From: Bacillota bacterium
GTDB lineage: Bacteria; Bacillota; Clostridia; Christensenellales; CAG-138
NCBI GenBank assembly: GCA_023455425.1
Contig: JAEYCM010000006.1
Location: 1 to 64,000 of the forward strand
Direction of reading: 5' to 3'
DNA length: 64,000 nt
Every line of letters starts with the position of its first letter. Position 1 is the stretch's first letter. Below the pieces are notes generated by a model. That model made no database searches. It was not told the origin of the DNA and was given only the letters and a program-made list of their open reading frames with translations. Positions 27,199 through 36,241 of this stretch are shown here, one piece after another. A program made the translations under genes and the position numbers.

Positions 27199-27962
27199 TC
27201 ATTGCGTTTTCCACGTATTCCGCGCTCCCCGTTTTGCAGGTGGAATGGACGGAGGACAATATGCGGTATTCCATCTGCGCGCTGCCGCTCATCGGCGCTG
27301 TTATCGGCGTTTGCCTGCTCGGGTGGTATTGGCTGTGCCAAACGCTCGGGATCGGCGCTTTTCTGTTTGCTTCGGTTGCGGCGTCCTTGCCGCTTCTAAT
27401 AACAGGCGGCATCCATATGGACGGCTTTTGTGATACCGTGGACGCGCTTTCCTCCCGGCAGCCGCAGGAAAAGAAGCTGGCTATTTTAAAAGACCCGCAT
27501 ACCGGCGCGTTTGCCATTTTTTACTGTGTGGTATATCTTCTGATATACGCCGGTTTGTACGCGGAGCTTTATACGCATACCGCGATATCAAATAGGATGT
27601 ATGCCGCGGCGCTTGTATTTGTGCTTTCGAGATGCTTTGGGGCGCTTTCCGGTATTTCCATCAAGAATGCAAGGCGGGAAGGAATGCTGATTGCCTTTAC
27701 ACAGTATGTACAAAAGCGTAGCGCGCAATGGCTGCTTGCTGTGCCGCTTATGATTGCCTCTTTGGGGATGCTGCTGCTTTCTCCATTTGCAGGCGGCGTG
27801 GCAATCCTGTTTGGCGGAGTAGGGTATGTTTGGTACCGCGTGATTGCCATCAGGCAGTTTGGCGGGGTAACGGGGGATACCACAGGGTTTTTTATTCAAA
27901 TGCAGGAGCTTTTGATGCTCCTTGGCATACTGGTTGGAAATTTCTTGGAGAGGATGGTGTAG
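27177..27962 (+). CDS. cobS: Adenosylcobinamide-GDP ribazoletransferase CobS
   Basis: 261 residues, integral membrane protein with about six to seven hydrophobic segments. Signatures are FSTYSALPV near the start, GGIHMDGFCDTVDALSSRQPQEKKL-type active-site region (Asp-rich, residues about 80-105), LKDPHTGAFAI and GGVTGDTTGFFIQ near the end. It joins the activated lower-ligand nucleoside to adenosylcobinamide-GDP. The TTG start at 27177 has AAAGGGGG upstream. Confidence 0.93.
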   Translation: MRAIQAIIIAFSTYSALPVLQVEWTEDNMRYSICALPLIGAVIGVCLLGWYWLCQTLGIGAFLFASVAASLPLLITGGIHMDGFCDTVDALSSRQPQEKKLAILKDPHTGAFAIFYCVVYLLIYAGLYAELYTHTAISNRMYAAALVFVLSRCFGALSGISIKNARREGMLIAFTQYVQKRSAQWLLAVPLMIASLGMLLLSPFAGGVAILFGGVGYVWYRVIAIRQFGGVTGDTTGFFIQMQELLMLLGILVGNFLERMV

Positions 27963-27964
27963 TT

Positions 27965-28564
27965 TTGCGGGTCATACTCATTCGCCATGGCGAGACAAAA
28001 GGGAATCGGGAAAAGCGCTATATCGGCCGGACGGATGAACCGCTGCTCGATCCGGCGTTTCAGGCAGCAACGCACAGCGCAAGGGAGCGGGTGCAAAACG
28101 TATATGTTAGCCCCATGCTGCGCGCACAGCAGACCGCGCGGCGGCTGTTTCCGGAGGCGGAATTGCGTCTGCTTGAAGACCTGCGGGAAATGGACTTTGG
28201 CACGTTTGAAGGCAAAACGGCCAAAGAGTTGGAAAACGATCCGGAGTACCGCCATTGGGTGGGAGGCGGCTGTATTCTGCCCTGCCCCGGAGGAGACGGT
28301 ATGGAGGGCTTTGCTGCCCGCATCAAAGCGGCGTTTTTACAGGCGGTACAGGAAAGCCTGCTGCGGGGGGACGATCACCTTGCAATCGTGGCGCACGGCG
28401 GGACCATCATGGCGATCATGGCGCAGTTTGCGTATCCGAAGCGGTCGTATCACGAATTCCAGGTGCGCAATCTTTCCGGCTATACCGCAACGCTGGATGA
28501 AAATACATGGGAACAGGAACCGGCATTGACGGCGTATGAAGTCCTTCCGGCGCTCAGCGTATGA
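27965..28564 (+). CDS. cobC: Histidine-phosphatase family, alpha-ribazole phosphatase CobC
   Basis: 199 residues from a TTG at 27965, two bases after the cobS stop. Catalytic RHGETKGN at the N-terminus and the second His in IVAHGGTIMAIM, with Glu in EMDFGTFEGK, identify the histidine phosphatase fold. In this operon it should remove the 5' phosphate of alpha-ribazole or of adenosylcobalamin phosphate. GGAGAGG lies about 12 bases before the TTG. The end overlaps cbiB (ATGA). Confidence 0.88.
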   Translation: MRVILIRHGETKGNREKRYIGRTDEPLLDPAFQAATHSARERVQNVYVSPMLRAQQTARRLFPEAELRLLEDLREMDFGTFEGKTAKELENDPEYRHWVGGGCILPCPGGDGMEGFAARIKAAFLQAVQESLLRGDDHLAIVAHGGTIMAIMAQFAYPKRSYHEFQVRNLSGYTATLDENTWEQEPALTAYEVLPALSV

Positions 28565-29520
28565 CGGGGATACTTGCGCTTTTTCTGGGATTCCTGCTGG
28601 ATGTCTGCTTTGGCGATCCTCCTAAAATACCGCACGTTGTCGTCGGCATCGGCAAATGCATTTCCGGGCTGGAAAAAGCGTTGCGAAGGTTGTTCCCCGC
28701 AACGCCCGCGGGGGAAACGGCAGGGGGCATCCTGCTTGCCATATTGGTTCCTTCCCTATGGGGTGCTGGTGCCTGGGGGCTGCTATACGCCTGTGATCTC
28801 ATTCATCCGGCGTTTCGCATTGCCGTGGAGGCTGTGCTTTGCTGGCAATGCCTTGCGCTCAAGGGACTTCGGCAGGAAAGCATGCGGGTGTACACTGCAT
28901 TGCAACAGCATGATATCGGTGAGGCGCGGCAAGCGGTCGGGCGGATCGTCGGGCGCGATACCGCAGCTTTGGACGCTGCGGGCGTTGTGCGCGCGGCGGT
29001 GGAAACTGTTGCAGAAAACGCGAGCGACGGCGTGATTGCGCCGCTCTTTTTCTTGGCAATCGGCGGCGCGCCGATGGGTATCGTCTACAAAGCGATCAAC
29101 ACCATGGACAGCATGGTGGGATACAAAAATGACCGGCATTTCTTCGTTGGAAAAGCTGCGGCGCGGCTTGATGATGTTGTCAACCTCCTCCCATCCCGCA
29201 TTGCGGGCATATGGATGGCGCTGTGCGCGCCGCTTGCGGGGTTAAACGGCAAAGGCGCGTGGCGGATTTTTTTACGGGACAGGTACAACCACAAAAGCCC
29301 CAATTCGGCGCAGACGGAGGCGGCCTGCGCGGGCGCGCTTGGTGTGCGGCTGGGCGGGGATTCGTTTTATTTCGGCAAGCTCGTGCACAAGCCTACGATC
29401 GGGGACGATCTCCGCCCCATTGAAGCGGAAGATATCGTGCGGGCCAACCGCCTGCTGTACTGGACAAGCGTTGTATGCTTTCTATTGTGCATGGCGGTAA
29501 AGGGGGCGCTGTTATGGTAA
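28561..29520 (+). CDS. cbiB: Adenosylcobinamide-phosphate synthase CbiB
   Basis: 319 residues, membrane protein of four to five hydrophobic segments. Landmarks are GFLLDVCFGDPPKIPHVV, VETVAENASDGVIAPLFF, KAINTMDSMVGYKNDRH and RDRYNHKSPNSAQTEAACAG-type loop near the end. It attaches the aminopropanol (or its phosphate) arm made by CobD. The start overlaps cobC by four bases. Confidence 0.95.
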   Translation: MTGILALFLGFLLDVCFGDPPKIPHVVVGIGKCISGLEKALRRLFPATPAGETAGGILLAILVPSLWGAGAWGLLYACDLIHPAFRIAVEAVLCWQCLALKGLRQESMRVYTALQQHDIGEARQAVGRIVGRDTAALDAAGVVRAAVETVAENASDGVIAPLFFLAIGGAPMGIVYKAINTMDSMVGYKNDRHFFVGKAAARLDDVVNLLPSRIAGIWMALCAPLAGLNGKGAWRIFLRDRYNHKSPNSAQTEAACAGALGVRLGGDSFYFGKLVHKPTIGDDLRPIEAEDIVRANRLLYWTSVVCFLLCMAVKGALLW

Positions 29521-30581
29521 TCACACACGGCGGGGACATTGCGGGATATGAGGCGCAATACGGCTGCAAGCCATTGGATTTTAGCGCCAACTGCAATCCG
29601 CTCGGCGTGCCGGAGGGCGTGAAGCGCGCAATCTGTGCCGCCGCGGGGGAAGCACATGCGTATCCGGATCCGCTTTGTAGAAGTCTGGTGCAGGCGCTCT
29701 CAAAAAAAGAAGGCGTTCCGAAAGCATGGATACTTCCCGGCAATGGCGCTGCGGATTTGATTTTCCGCATTGCACTCTCGGAGAAGCCGAAAACGGCGCT
29801 TGTGACAGCGCCGACCTTCTCGGAATATGCGCTGGCGCTCCAGACGGCAGGCTGCGCAATCAGGCGGCATATGTTGCGGGAGCAAGACGGGTTTCTTGTG
29901 ACAGAGCGCATCTTGGAGGAAATCAGGGGCGTTGATTTAATGTTCCTCTGCAACCCCAACAACCCCACGGGCTTGACCATTGCGCCTGGCCTGCTTCGCC
30001 GCATCCTGGAAGCGTGCGCCGCGCAGGGAACGACGCTTATGGTGGACGAATGCTTCAATGGGTTTTTAGAGGAACCGGGAACTCACTCCTTAAAGCCCCT
30101 GCTGGGACAATTCCCGCAGCTGATACTGCTCAACGCGTTTACAAAGCTGTACGGTATGGCGGGCGTGCGGCTCGGGTATTGCCTGTGCGCGGATCAAAAG
30201 CGGCTGGAATGGATATACCGTGTGGGCCAGCCGTGGGCGGTTTCCTCGCTTGCGCAGGCGGCAGGCATTGCGGCTCTGCAGGAAGGCGATTATCTTCTTA
30301 AGACAAAAGAACTGATCCATACGGAACGGGAATTTCTGCGCCAGAGCATGCTTTTCCTTGGCGCGGGGCATGTCATGGGGGAAGCAAACTATCTCTTTTT
30401 TCAATCGGGCATTCCGGATTTCGTCCGCCGCATGAAAGACGAGGGGATTCTAGTACGGGATTGCGGGAATTACGAAGGCCTGCAGACTGGTTATTACCGC
30501 ATCGCCGTGCGGACACATGAAGAAAATGTACGGCTTCTTGCGGCCATGCGGCAGATCATATGCGAACATGGGGGAGTGTAA
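29514..30581 (+). CDS. cobD: L-threonine-O-3-phosphate decarboxylase-type aminotransferase CobD
   Basis: 355 residues, fold-type I PLP enzyme. The N-terminus THGGDIAGYEAQYG and LDFSANCNPLGVP is typical of CobD, followed by FLCNPNNPTG, VDECFNGF and the PLP lysine in NAFTKLYGMAGVRLGY. CobD makes aminopropanol phosphate for CbiB; the histidinol-phosphate aminotransferase family is close, but location and the N-terminal motif favour CobD. ATG at 29514 overlaps the cbiB stop; AGGGGG gives the ribosome site. Confidence 0.92.
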   Translation: MVITHGGDIAGYEAQYGCKPLDFSANCNPLGVPEGVKRAICAAAGEAHAYPDPLCRSLVQALSKKEGVPKAWILPGNGAADLIFRIALSEKPKTALVTAPTFSEYALALQTAGCAIRRHMLREQDGFLVTERILEEIRGVDLMFLCNPNNPTGLTIAPGLLRRILEACAAQGTTLMVDECFNGFLEEPGTHSLKPLLGQFPQLILLNAFTKLYGMAGVRLGYCLCADQKRLEWIYRVGQPWAVSSLAQAAGIAALQEGDYLLKTKELIHTEREFLRQSMLFLGAGHVMGEANYLFFQSGIPDFVRRMKDEGILVRDCGNYEGLQTGYYRIAVRTHEENVRLLAAMRQIICEHGGV

Positions 30582-32075
30582 ATGACAAAATCCATAATGG
30601 TACAGGGTACCGCCTCCAATGCGGGCAAAAGCGTGCTGGCCGCCGGACTGTGCCGCGTCTTTTATCAGGACGGGTACCGGGTAGCGCCCTTTAAAAGCCA
30701 GAACATGGCGCTCAATAGCTTTGTGACAAAAGAAGGCCTTGAAATGGGCCGCGCACAGGTGATGCAGGCGGAGGCCGCATGCATGGAGCCCTCTGTTTTG
30801 ATGAATCCCATCCTCTTAAAGCCAACCAACGATACCGGGAGCCAGGTGATCGTAAACGGCGAGGTCGTCGGCAACATGCCCGCAAAGGAATATTTCCGCT
30901 ATAAGGCAGGGCTGCGTCCTGTTATTCAGGCGGCTTACGATGCGCTTTCGAAACAGAACGATATTATTGTGATCGAAGGCGCGGGAAGTCCGGCGGAGAT
31001 TAACTTGAAGCAGGATGATATCGTCAACATGGGCATGGCGGCGCTTGCAAATGCCCCGGTGCTGCTTGTGGGGGATATCGACCGGGGCGGCGTGTTCGCA
31101 AGCCTGTACGGCACCGTTGCGCTGCTTGAGGAAGAGGAGCGGCGTCGCATCAAGGGCTTTGTCATTAATAAATTCCGCGGGGATGTGGAACTGCTAAAGT
31201 CCGGCCTAAAAATGCTGGAAGAACGCACCGGTATTCCCGTGCTTGGCGTCATTCCCTATATGCGTTTGGACTTGGACGATGAGGACAGCCTGAGCGAACG
31301 ATTTACTGCGGCTGCCGGTGCGGCCAAGGAACTGGATATTGCAGTGATCCGCCTGCCGCGCATCTCCAATTTTACGGATTTCAATGCGCTTGGCCGGATG
31401 GAACGGGTAGGACTAAGGTATGTGGAAAAGCTGCATGAGCTCAAGAGGCCGGATTGTATCCTGCTGCCGGGCACCAAAAATACGATGGGCGATCTTTTGT
31501 GGCTGCGGCAAAACGGACTGGAGGCTGCCATCAAAAAGCTGGCCGCAACGGGAACGCCTGTGATCGGCATTTGCGGCGGGTATCAGATGCTGGGACGGGA
31601 ACTGCATGATCCGATGGGCATAGAACAGGGCGGCAGCATGCGCGGCATGGAGCTGCTGCCGGTTTCCACCGTATTTGAAGCGCAGAAGACGCGTACGCAG
31701 ACCGGGGGAGAAGTATATTCCCAGCATGGCGTATTTGCGTCGCTCACTGACGCCGCATTTTCCGGCTATGAAATCCATATGGGGAAAACGGAACGGCCGG
31801 AAGGCGTGCAGCCGTTTGTACGCCTTGCGGATGGAACAGAGGACGGGGCGGTCTCTGGCAATGTATGCGGGTGCTACATTCACGGACTGTTGGATGGCGC
31901 GGTGGGGGAGGCGCTGGTGCGGCTGCTGCTGAAGAGAAAGGGACTTACCGCAGAATACAGCGCTGCGCCGGATGCGGAGCAGTATAAGCAAGCGCAGTAC
32001 GAGAAGCTGGCGGAGACGTTAAGGGCATCCCTTGATTTGCAGCGAATCTACCGCATCCTGGAGGAGGGCGCATGA
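30582..32075 (+). CDS. cbiP: Cobyric acid synthase CbiP
   Basis: 497 residues. Start [21 protein letters not shown] is the family P-loop, then [26 protein letters not shown] and [14 protein letters not shown]. The amidotransferase half has [12 protein letters not shown] with the nucleophile Cys and a [11 protein letters not shown]is motif. It amidates the b, d, e and g side chains. It begins at the base after the cobD stop and ends four bases into cbiC. Confidence 0.96.
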   Translation: MTKSIMVQGTASNAGKSVLAAGLCRVFYQDGYRVAPFKSQNMALNSFVTKEGLEMGRAQVMQAEAACMEPSVLMNPILLKPTNDTGSQVIVNGEVVGNMPAKEYFRYKAGLRPVIQAAYDALSKQNDIIVIEGAGSPAEINLKQDDIVNMGMAALANAPVLLVGDIDRGGVFASLYGTVALLEEEERRRIKGFVINKFRGDVELLKSGLKMLEERTGIPVLGVIPYMRLDLDDEDSLSERFTAAAGAAKELDIAVIRLPRISNFTDFNALGRMERVGLRYVEKLHELKRPDCILLPGTKNTMGDLLWLRQNGLEAAIKKLAATGTPVIGICGGYQMLGRELHDPMGIEQGGSMRGMELLPVSTVFEAQKTRTQTGGEVYSQHGVFASLTDAAFSGYEIHMGKTERPEGVQPFVRLADGTEDGAVSGNVCGCYIHGLLDGAVGEALVRLLLKRKGLTAEYSAAPDAEQYKQAQYEKLAETLRASLDLQRIYRILEEGA

Positions 32076-32716
32076 ATAAAGGCATAACGCCTGACTGGCG
32101 CAGCATGTCGCCGGAAGAAATTGAACGGCGAAGCTTTGAACTGATTTCAGCCGAACTTGGGGAGACAAAATTATCCGGCGCTGAGCTTGCGGTATTAAAA
32201 CGCGTCATCCATACCACGGCGGATTTTGAATATCAAGACACGCTCTATTTCTCACCGGGCGCGGTGAAGGCCGGGATGGAAGCGCTCAAACGTGGCGCGC
32301 ATATCGTGACGGATACCAAGATGGCGGAAGCTGGCGTTAACAAGGCGTCGCTCTCCGGGCTTGGGGGAATGACGCACTGCTTTATGGCGGATGAGGATGT
32401 GAAGCTTGCCGCAAAGTGGGAGGGGATTACCCGCGCCGCAATCAGCATGGAAAAAGCGTGCGGCATTTCAGAACCACTCATCGTCGCGGTCGGCAATGCG
32501 CCCACAGCACTCCTGCGGCTGCGGGAGCTGATCTTGGAGCAAAAAATCAGACCGGCGCTCATCATCGGCGTGCCGGTCGGCTTTGTAAATGTGGTGGAAA
32601 GTAAGTTGCTGATAAAGGCACTTGATATCCCCTGCATTCTGTCGCTTGGAAGAAAGGGCGGCAGTACCGTGGCTGCGGCAATTTGCAATGCGTTGTTATA
32701 TCAGACGGAAAAGTGA
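32072..32716 (+). CDS. cbiC: Cobalt-precorrin-8 methylmutase CbiC
   Basis: 214 residues. [17 protein letters not shown], the catalytic His in [31 protein letters not shown] and [11 protein letters not shown] with [14 protein letters not shown] are diagnostic. It moves the C11 methyl to C12 to give cobyrinate. It is the last gene of the 14-kb operon, with an intrinsic terminator about 120 bases downstream. Confidence 0.96.
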   Translation: MNKGITPDWRSMSPEEIERRSFELISAELGETKLSGAELAVLKRVIHTTADFEYQDTLYFSPGAVKAGMEALKRGAHIVTDTKMAEAGVNKASLSGLGGMTHCFMADEDVKLAAKWEGITRAAISMEKACGISEPLIVAVGNAPTALLRLRELILEQKIRPALIIGVPVGFVNVVESKLLIKALDIPCILSLGRKGGSTVAAAICNALLYQTEK

Positions 32717-32839
32717 GTTAGGTACTATGAGCTTCTGGCGTAACGTAGCATGCTGTTTGCGAGTAATCAAAGAAATACCCGCTGATGCTTCAAATCATGA
32801 GATCACTGCCCGAACGGATATATCGGCCTCTGTACGTAA

Positions 32840-32871
32840 CAAAGGCGCGGAGCTTTCCGCGCCTTTGTTTT
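32840..32871 (+). terminator. Intrinsic terminator of the cobalamin operon
   Basis: CAAAGGCGCGGA, four bases, TCCGCGCCTTTG, then TTTT: a perfect 12-bp stem with a U-tail. Confidence 0.88.
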
Positions 32872-32929
32872 GCACTTGTGATCGGGGCCTTCCGTCGGTG
32901 GCAGATTTCGCCGAAACCTTTCGGTCAAA

Positions 32930-33724
32930 CTATTTGATTTCGTAGACGATGCTGGCCTGCATGGTAACCTCCATCGTTCCGGAGGATACGGGCACAGATG
33001 CTGCGGCATCATAGGCGGCTTCGGGCTTTGCATATTCGTAGCGGTAATTGGGGGTGGTGGTGCTGACGACACTGTCCTTGACGCTCAATATGCGCACAAT
33101 CTGCACGCCCGTAGTTTCAGCCATCAGCTTCGCCTTCGTGTCGGCATTGCTAAGGGCGGTTTGCAACGCGTCCAATCCGGCCGCATCGGGATTTTCCAGG
33201 CCAAATTGCAGGCTGTAAGCCTGATTCATGCCTGCCTTGGCGGCGGCGTCAAGGAGCGTGCCGATCTGGCTAAGATCGCGCATGGTCACCTCGATCATGT
33301 TTGTGGTGGTATAGCCGGTGATGCGCTGCGTATTGTCGGTATACGTATAGTTGGGATTGACGTTGTACTGTGAAGTATAGTAATCCTTTTCCGCAATGCC
33401 CAGCTGTTCAAGCGCCTGATACAGCGCCGTCATCTTTTCCGTGTTGGCAGCCTGCGAGTCTTCTGCCGTCTTGGCCTGGCTCTGCACGCCGAGGGTGATA
33501 TAAGCGATATCCGGTTCAACCCGCACAGTGCCCTGCGCTGTCACCTGTATGGTGTTGATGGGCGTTTCTTCTTCATCGCCGCCTCCGGGTGCAAGTACCG
33601 GCTGCGCGGTGGCAGGCTGAGCCGGCGCGAACGCCTGTTTGCTCAGCAATACCGTAGTAAAGCCCATCATCAGCACAAAAGCTGCCGCCAATACAATCAA
33701 TACGCCCTGTAAACTCTTATTCAT
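32930..33724 (-). CDS. SIMPL/YggE-like (DUF541) exported protein
   Basis: 264 residues. One N-terminal hydrophobic segment (about 7-28) without a lipobox Cys suggests an uncleaved anchor or a signal peptide. The domain reads INTIQVTAQGTVRVEPDIAYITLGVQ, then periodic NANTEKM-like and YTTTNMIEVTMRDLSQIGTLLDAAAKAG segments, the pattern of the SIMPL domain (oligomeric outer-surface protein, role in E. coli oxidative stress unclear). GAGGAGG lies before the ATG on this strand. It is a single gene converging with the cobalamin operon and divergent from the next operon. Confidence 0.85.
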   Translation of the reverse strand: MNKSLQGVLIVLAAAFVLMMGFTTVLLSKQAFAPAQPATAQPVLAPGGGDEEETPINTIQVTAQGTVRVEPDIAYITLGVQSQAKTAEDSQAANTEKMTALYQALEQLGIAEKDYYTSQYNVNPNYTYTDNTQRITGYTTTNMIEVTMRDLSQIGTLLDAAAKAGMNQAYSLQFGLENPDAAGLDALQTALSNADTKAKLMAETTGVQIVRILSVKDSVVSTTTPNYRYEYAKPEAAYDAAASVPVSSGTMEVTMQASIVYEIK

Positions 33725-34011
33725 AATAAAACCTCCTCATAGGTGCGATATCTGTTCTACTCTTAAAACGCAGCTGGCTGCGTATTCGTTCCGTTATGTT
33801 CAAAATATACAGGGAAGCCGCCCAATCATTATATGTGATTGGGATACGTTGTACCGAGCTTCCTGTTTGAAGATGAACTTCAAAGAACCATAATTTTATT
33901 GTCTGACGCCGGCACATAAAACCGGTTGGTGCCGCCGCATTTCCATATGCTGTGAATACGGTTGCATATTTGCGAATTAGCTGCGTTTTTAAATTATTTA
34001 GATAAATAGAC

Positions 34012-34040
34012 TTGACAAGAAAAAAATAAATAGGTATCAT
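34012..34040 (+). promoter_or_regulatory. Promoter of the hexose/hexonate operon
   Basis: TTGACA at 34012-34017 and TATCAT at 34035-34040, spacer 17. The start site would lie near 34047, about 95 bases before the first ATG. Confidence 0.85.
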
Positions 34041-34066
34041 TAAACCATTCAATTTGTTAAATACAA

Positions 34067-34080
34067 TGAATACGTATTCA
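34067..34080. promoter_or_regulatory. LacI-type palindromic operator
   Basis: TGAATACGTATTCA is a perfect 14-base palindrome with a central CG, the form used by LacI/GalR-family regulators. It lies about 20 bases downstream of the predicted start site. The LacI-family gene at 42336 in the same operon is the obvious candidate to bind it. Confidence 0.65.
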
Positions 34081-34142
34081 TAATTTTAAATCCAATTTAA
34101 TTAAATTTCTTTCATCCAACTGAAAACAATTCCGGAGGAATC

Positions 34143-35090
34143 ATGAGAACGAAAGTCGTAATTATTGGCGGCGGCCTTATGGGCTGCGGCATAGCGGTGA
34201 CCGCAGCGTTGGCGGGTGAGGGCGTAACGATCATAGAGTCCTCAGCGGCAACGCGGGAAACACTTCCAACCCGTGTAGGGGCGTTGCTGGAGGAGCTTTC
34301 TTTCAATGAATTGATTGATCCGGCACAAAAAGTAAAGGCCGCAGCACTGATTTCTTGTACCGACAGCCTGGAAGATGGCTGTGCGGAAGCCTTTTTTGTG
34401 ATTGAAGCCATCGTGGAGAAATTGGAAGCAAAGCAGAGCCTGTTTCAGGAGCTGGATCGGTTATTGCCTGCTGATATCCCTATTGCAAGCAATACTTCAG
34501 GTCTGCGCATTACGGATATTGCAGCGTTTACCAGCCATCCTGAACGCACGATGACCACGCATTTTTGGTTTCCCGCGCATCTTGTGCCGCTCGTCGAGGT
34601 GGTAATGAGTGAATACACGGACGAGACGCTGGCGAAATGGACCTACAACACATTATCTGCCTGGGGCAAAGCGCCTGTACTTGTGCGCAAGGATCTGCCC
34701 GGCCAGCTGGCAAACCGGATTTTTCAGGCGGTGATACGGGAAGCTTCTTCCATTGTGGAACTGGGCATCGCCTCGCCTGAGGATGTCGATACAGCAGTAA
34801 AAATGGGAATGGGCATACGCTTTCCGGTCTGGGGCCCGCTGGAGCATGTCGATGCCGTGGGCGTTGATCTCTGCGCCAGCGTGCAGAACACGGTGCTGCC
34901 CGGCATTAGCGGCGCGCAGGGGGCAAACTCCTGTTTTACCGGCATGCTGGAGCGCGGTGAGCTTGGATTTAAAACTGGCAAGGGGTTTTATGACTGGTCT
35001 GTAAAGGATATGGATACGCTTGCGGCGCATCGTAACGACTTTATCATACACGCCTTGAAAAAGATCCGTTCTTTTCAATCATCAAAATAA
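34143..35090 (+). CDS. 3-hydroxyacyl-CoA dehydrogenase-like (possible L-gulonate 3-dehydrogenase type)
   Basis: 315 residues. The NAD-binding GGGLMGCGIA starts the Rossmann domain (1-190), with NTSGLRITDIA and the catalytic-His segment TTHFWFPAHLVPLVEVV. The C-terminal helical domain ends with FKTGKGFYDW. The fold covers 3-hydroxybutyryl-CoA dehydrogenase, lambda-crystallin and L-gulonate 3-dehydrogenase. As first gene of an operon with a hexose transporter, lactonase and 6-phosphogluconate dehydrogenase and no CoA enzymes, a sugar-acid substrate is more likely. GGAGG lies before the ATG. Confidence 0.82.
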   Translation: MRTKVVIIGGGLMGCGIAVTAALAGEGVTIIESSAATRETLPTRVGALLEELSFNELIDPAQKVKAAALISCTDSLEDGCAEAFFVIEAIVEKLEAKQSLFQELDRLLPADIPIASNTSGLRITDIAAFTSHPERTMTTHFWFPAHLVPLVEVVMSEYTDETLAKWTYNTLSAWGKAPVLVRKDLPGQLANRIFQAVIREASSIVELGIASPEDVDTAVKMGMGIRFPVWGPLEHVDAVGVDLCASVQNTVLPGISGAQGANSCFTGMLERGELGFKTGKGFYDWSVKDMDTLAAHRNDFIIHALKKIRSFQSSK

Positions 35091-35104
35091 AGGAGAATAT
35101 CGCT

Positions 35105-36184
35105 ATGAGCATACCGAATGCAGCAAAGGCTTGTGTTTTGACTGGCCCGGGTACATTTGAGATACGAGAGGTGCCCGTACCTGTGCCCGGCGCGGGCGAG
35201 GTCCTGTGTAAGATTCATGCCGTTGCAATTTGCGGGAGTGATCCTGAGATTATCCGGGGCGGTCTTCCGGGCGTTTGGCCGCCTGCGTATCCGTTTGTGG
35301 CGGGACATGAATGGGCGGGCGAAGTCGTCGCTGCAGGACCGGGCGCAGAGGCATTCCCGGTAGGCAGCCGCGTTGCGGGCGAAGCGCACAAGGGCTGCGG
35401 CTACTGCCGCAATTGCCTGGAGGGGCGGTATAACCTGTGCCTGAACTACGGCAAGGTTTCTACCGGCCACGAGCATTACGGCTTCATTGTAAACGGTGCA
35501 TACTGCCAATACCAAAAATACTCGATCAAGAGCATCAAACGCTTGCCGGATACCGTTTCTTTTGCGGAAGGTTCCATGGTGGATACCGCGGGCGTCGCGC
35601 TGCATGGTGTGAAGCTTGCGGGCATAACGCCGGGCGGTACGGTGACGGTCATCGGGCCGGGCCCAATTGGCCTGTGCACAATGCGCGTTGCAAAGGCGCT
35701 TGGCGCAGCGAGCGTCATCATGGTGGGACGCGGCGTGCGCCTGCAGGCGTCGGCCTCGTTGGGCGCGGATATTTGTGTCGACATCACCAAGGTCGATCCT
35801 GTTGAGGAAGTGCGACGTATCACGGGCGGCCTTGGGCCGGATGAAGTGTTCGAGTGCTCCGGCGCAAAGGGTACGTTTAACCAGGCTGTTCGCATGGTCA
35901 AGCGCGGCGGCCGCGTGGCGCTGCTGGGCGTCGCGACGGATGATGTGGTGGAAGAGCTTCCTTTCAAGTACATCACGCACAACGAGATTGCGATATTCGG
36001 TTCGCGCGCCAATCCCAATGTGAGCCAGAGCGTACTCAACATGATGGGCAGCGGTCGCCTTGAGGTCAAGGATCTGATTACGCACCGCTATAGCCTGGAT
36101 GACTTTGGAGTAGCTTTGGATACGTTTGTGAACCGCAAAGAGAACGCCGTTAAAGTTGTGATACTGCCCAATGGTAATGAGTGA
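35105..36184 (+). CDS. Zinc-dependent alcohol/polyol dehydrogenase (MDR family)
   Basis: 359 residues. Catalytic-zinc Cys in AICGSDPEII, GHEWAGEVV, and the four-Cys structural-zinc loop CGYCRNCLEGRYNLC; Rossmann motif VTVIGPGPIGLCTM. Sorbitol, threonine, galactitol-phosphate and idonate dehydrogenases share this layout. The second MDR gene at 40030 shares the layout but not close sequence, so two oxidation or reduction steps are likely in this pathway. AAAGGAG precedes the ATG. Substrate not assignable. Confidence 0.88.
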   Translation: MSIPNAAKACVLTGPGTFEIREVPVPVPGAGEVLCKIHAVAICGSDPEIIRGGLPGVWPPAYPFVAGHEWAGEVVAAGPGAEAFPVGSRVAGEAHKGCGYCRNCLEGRYNLCLNYGKVSTGHEHYGFIVNGAYCQYQKYSIKSIKRLPDTVSFAEGSMVDTAGVALHGVKLAGITPGGTVTVIGPGPIGLCTMRVAKALGAASVIMVGRGVRLQASASLGADICVDITKVDPVEEVRRITGGLGPDEVFECSGAKGTFNQAVRMVKRGGRVALLGVATDDVVEELPFKYITHNEIAIFGSRANPNVSQSVLNMMGSGRLEVKDLITHRYSLDDFGVALDTFVNRKENAVKVVILPNGNE

Positions 36185-36241
36185 GTGCAATAAGGTTTAA
36201 AGCAGGGTGCTTTAAAAAATACATAGAGAGAGGAAACATAT

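Larger units (their letters stand above)
33725..34142. other. Divergent control region, no gene
   Basis: About 420 bases. The left part holds the leader of the SIMPL gene, including a short palindrome (ACGCAG-CCAG-CTGCGT complement near 33768-33783). The right part is strongly A/T-rich and contains the promoter and the palindrome listed separately, then the GGAGG ribosome site before 34143. Confidence 0.6.
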
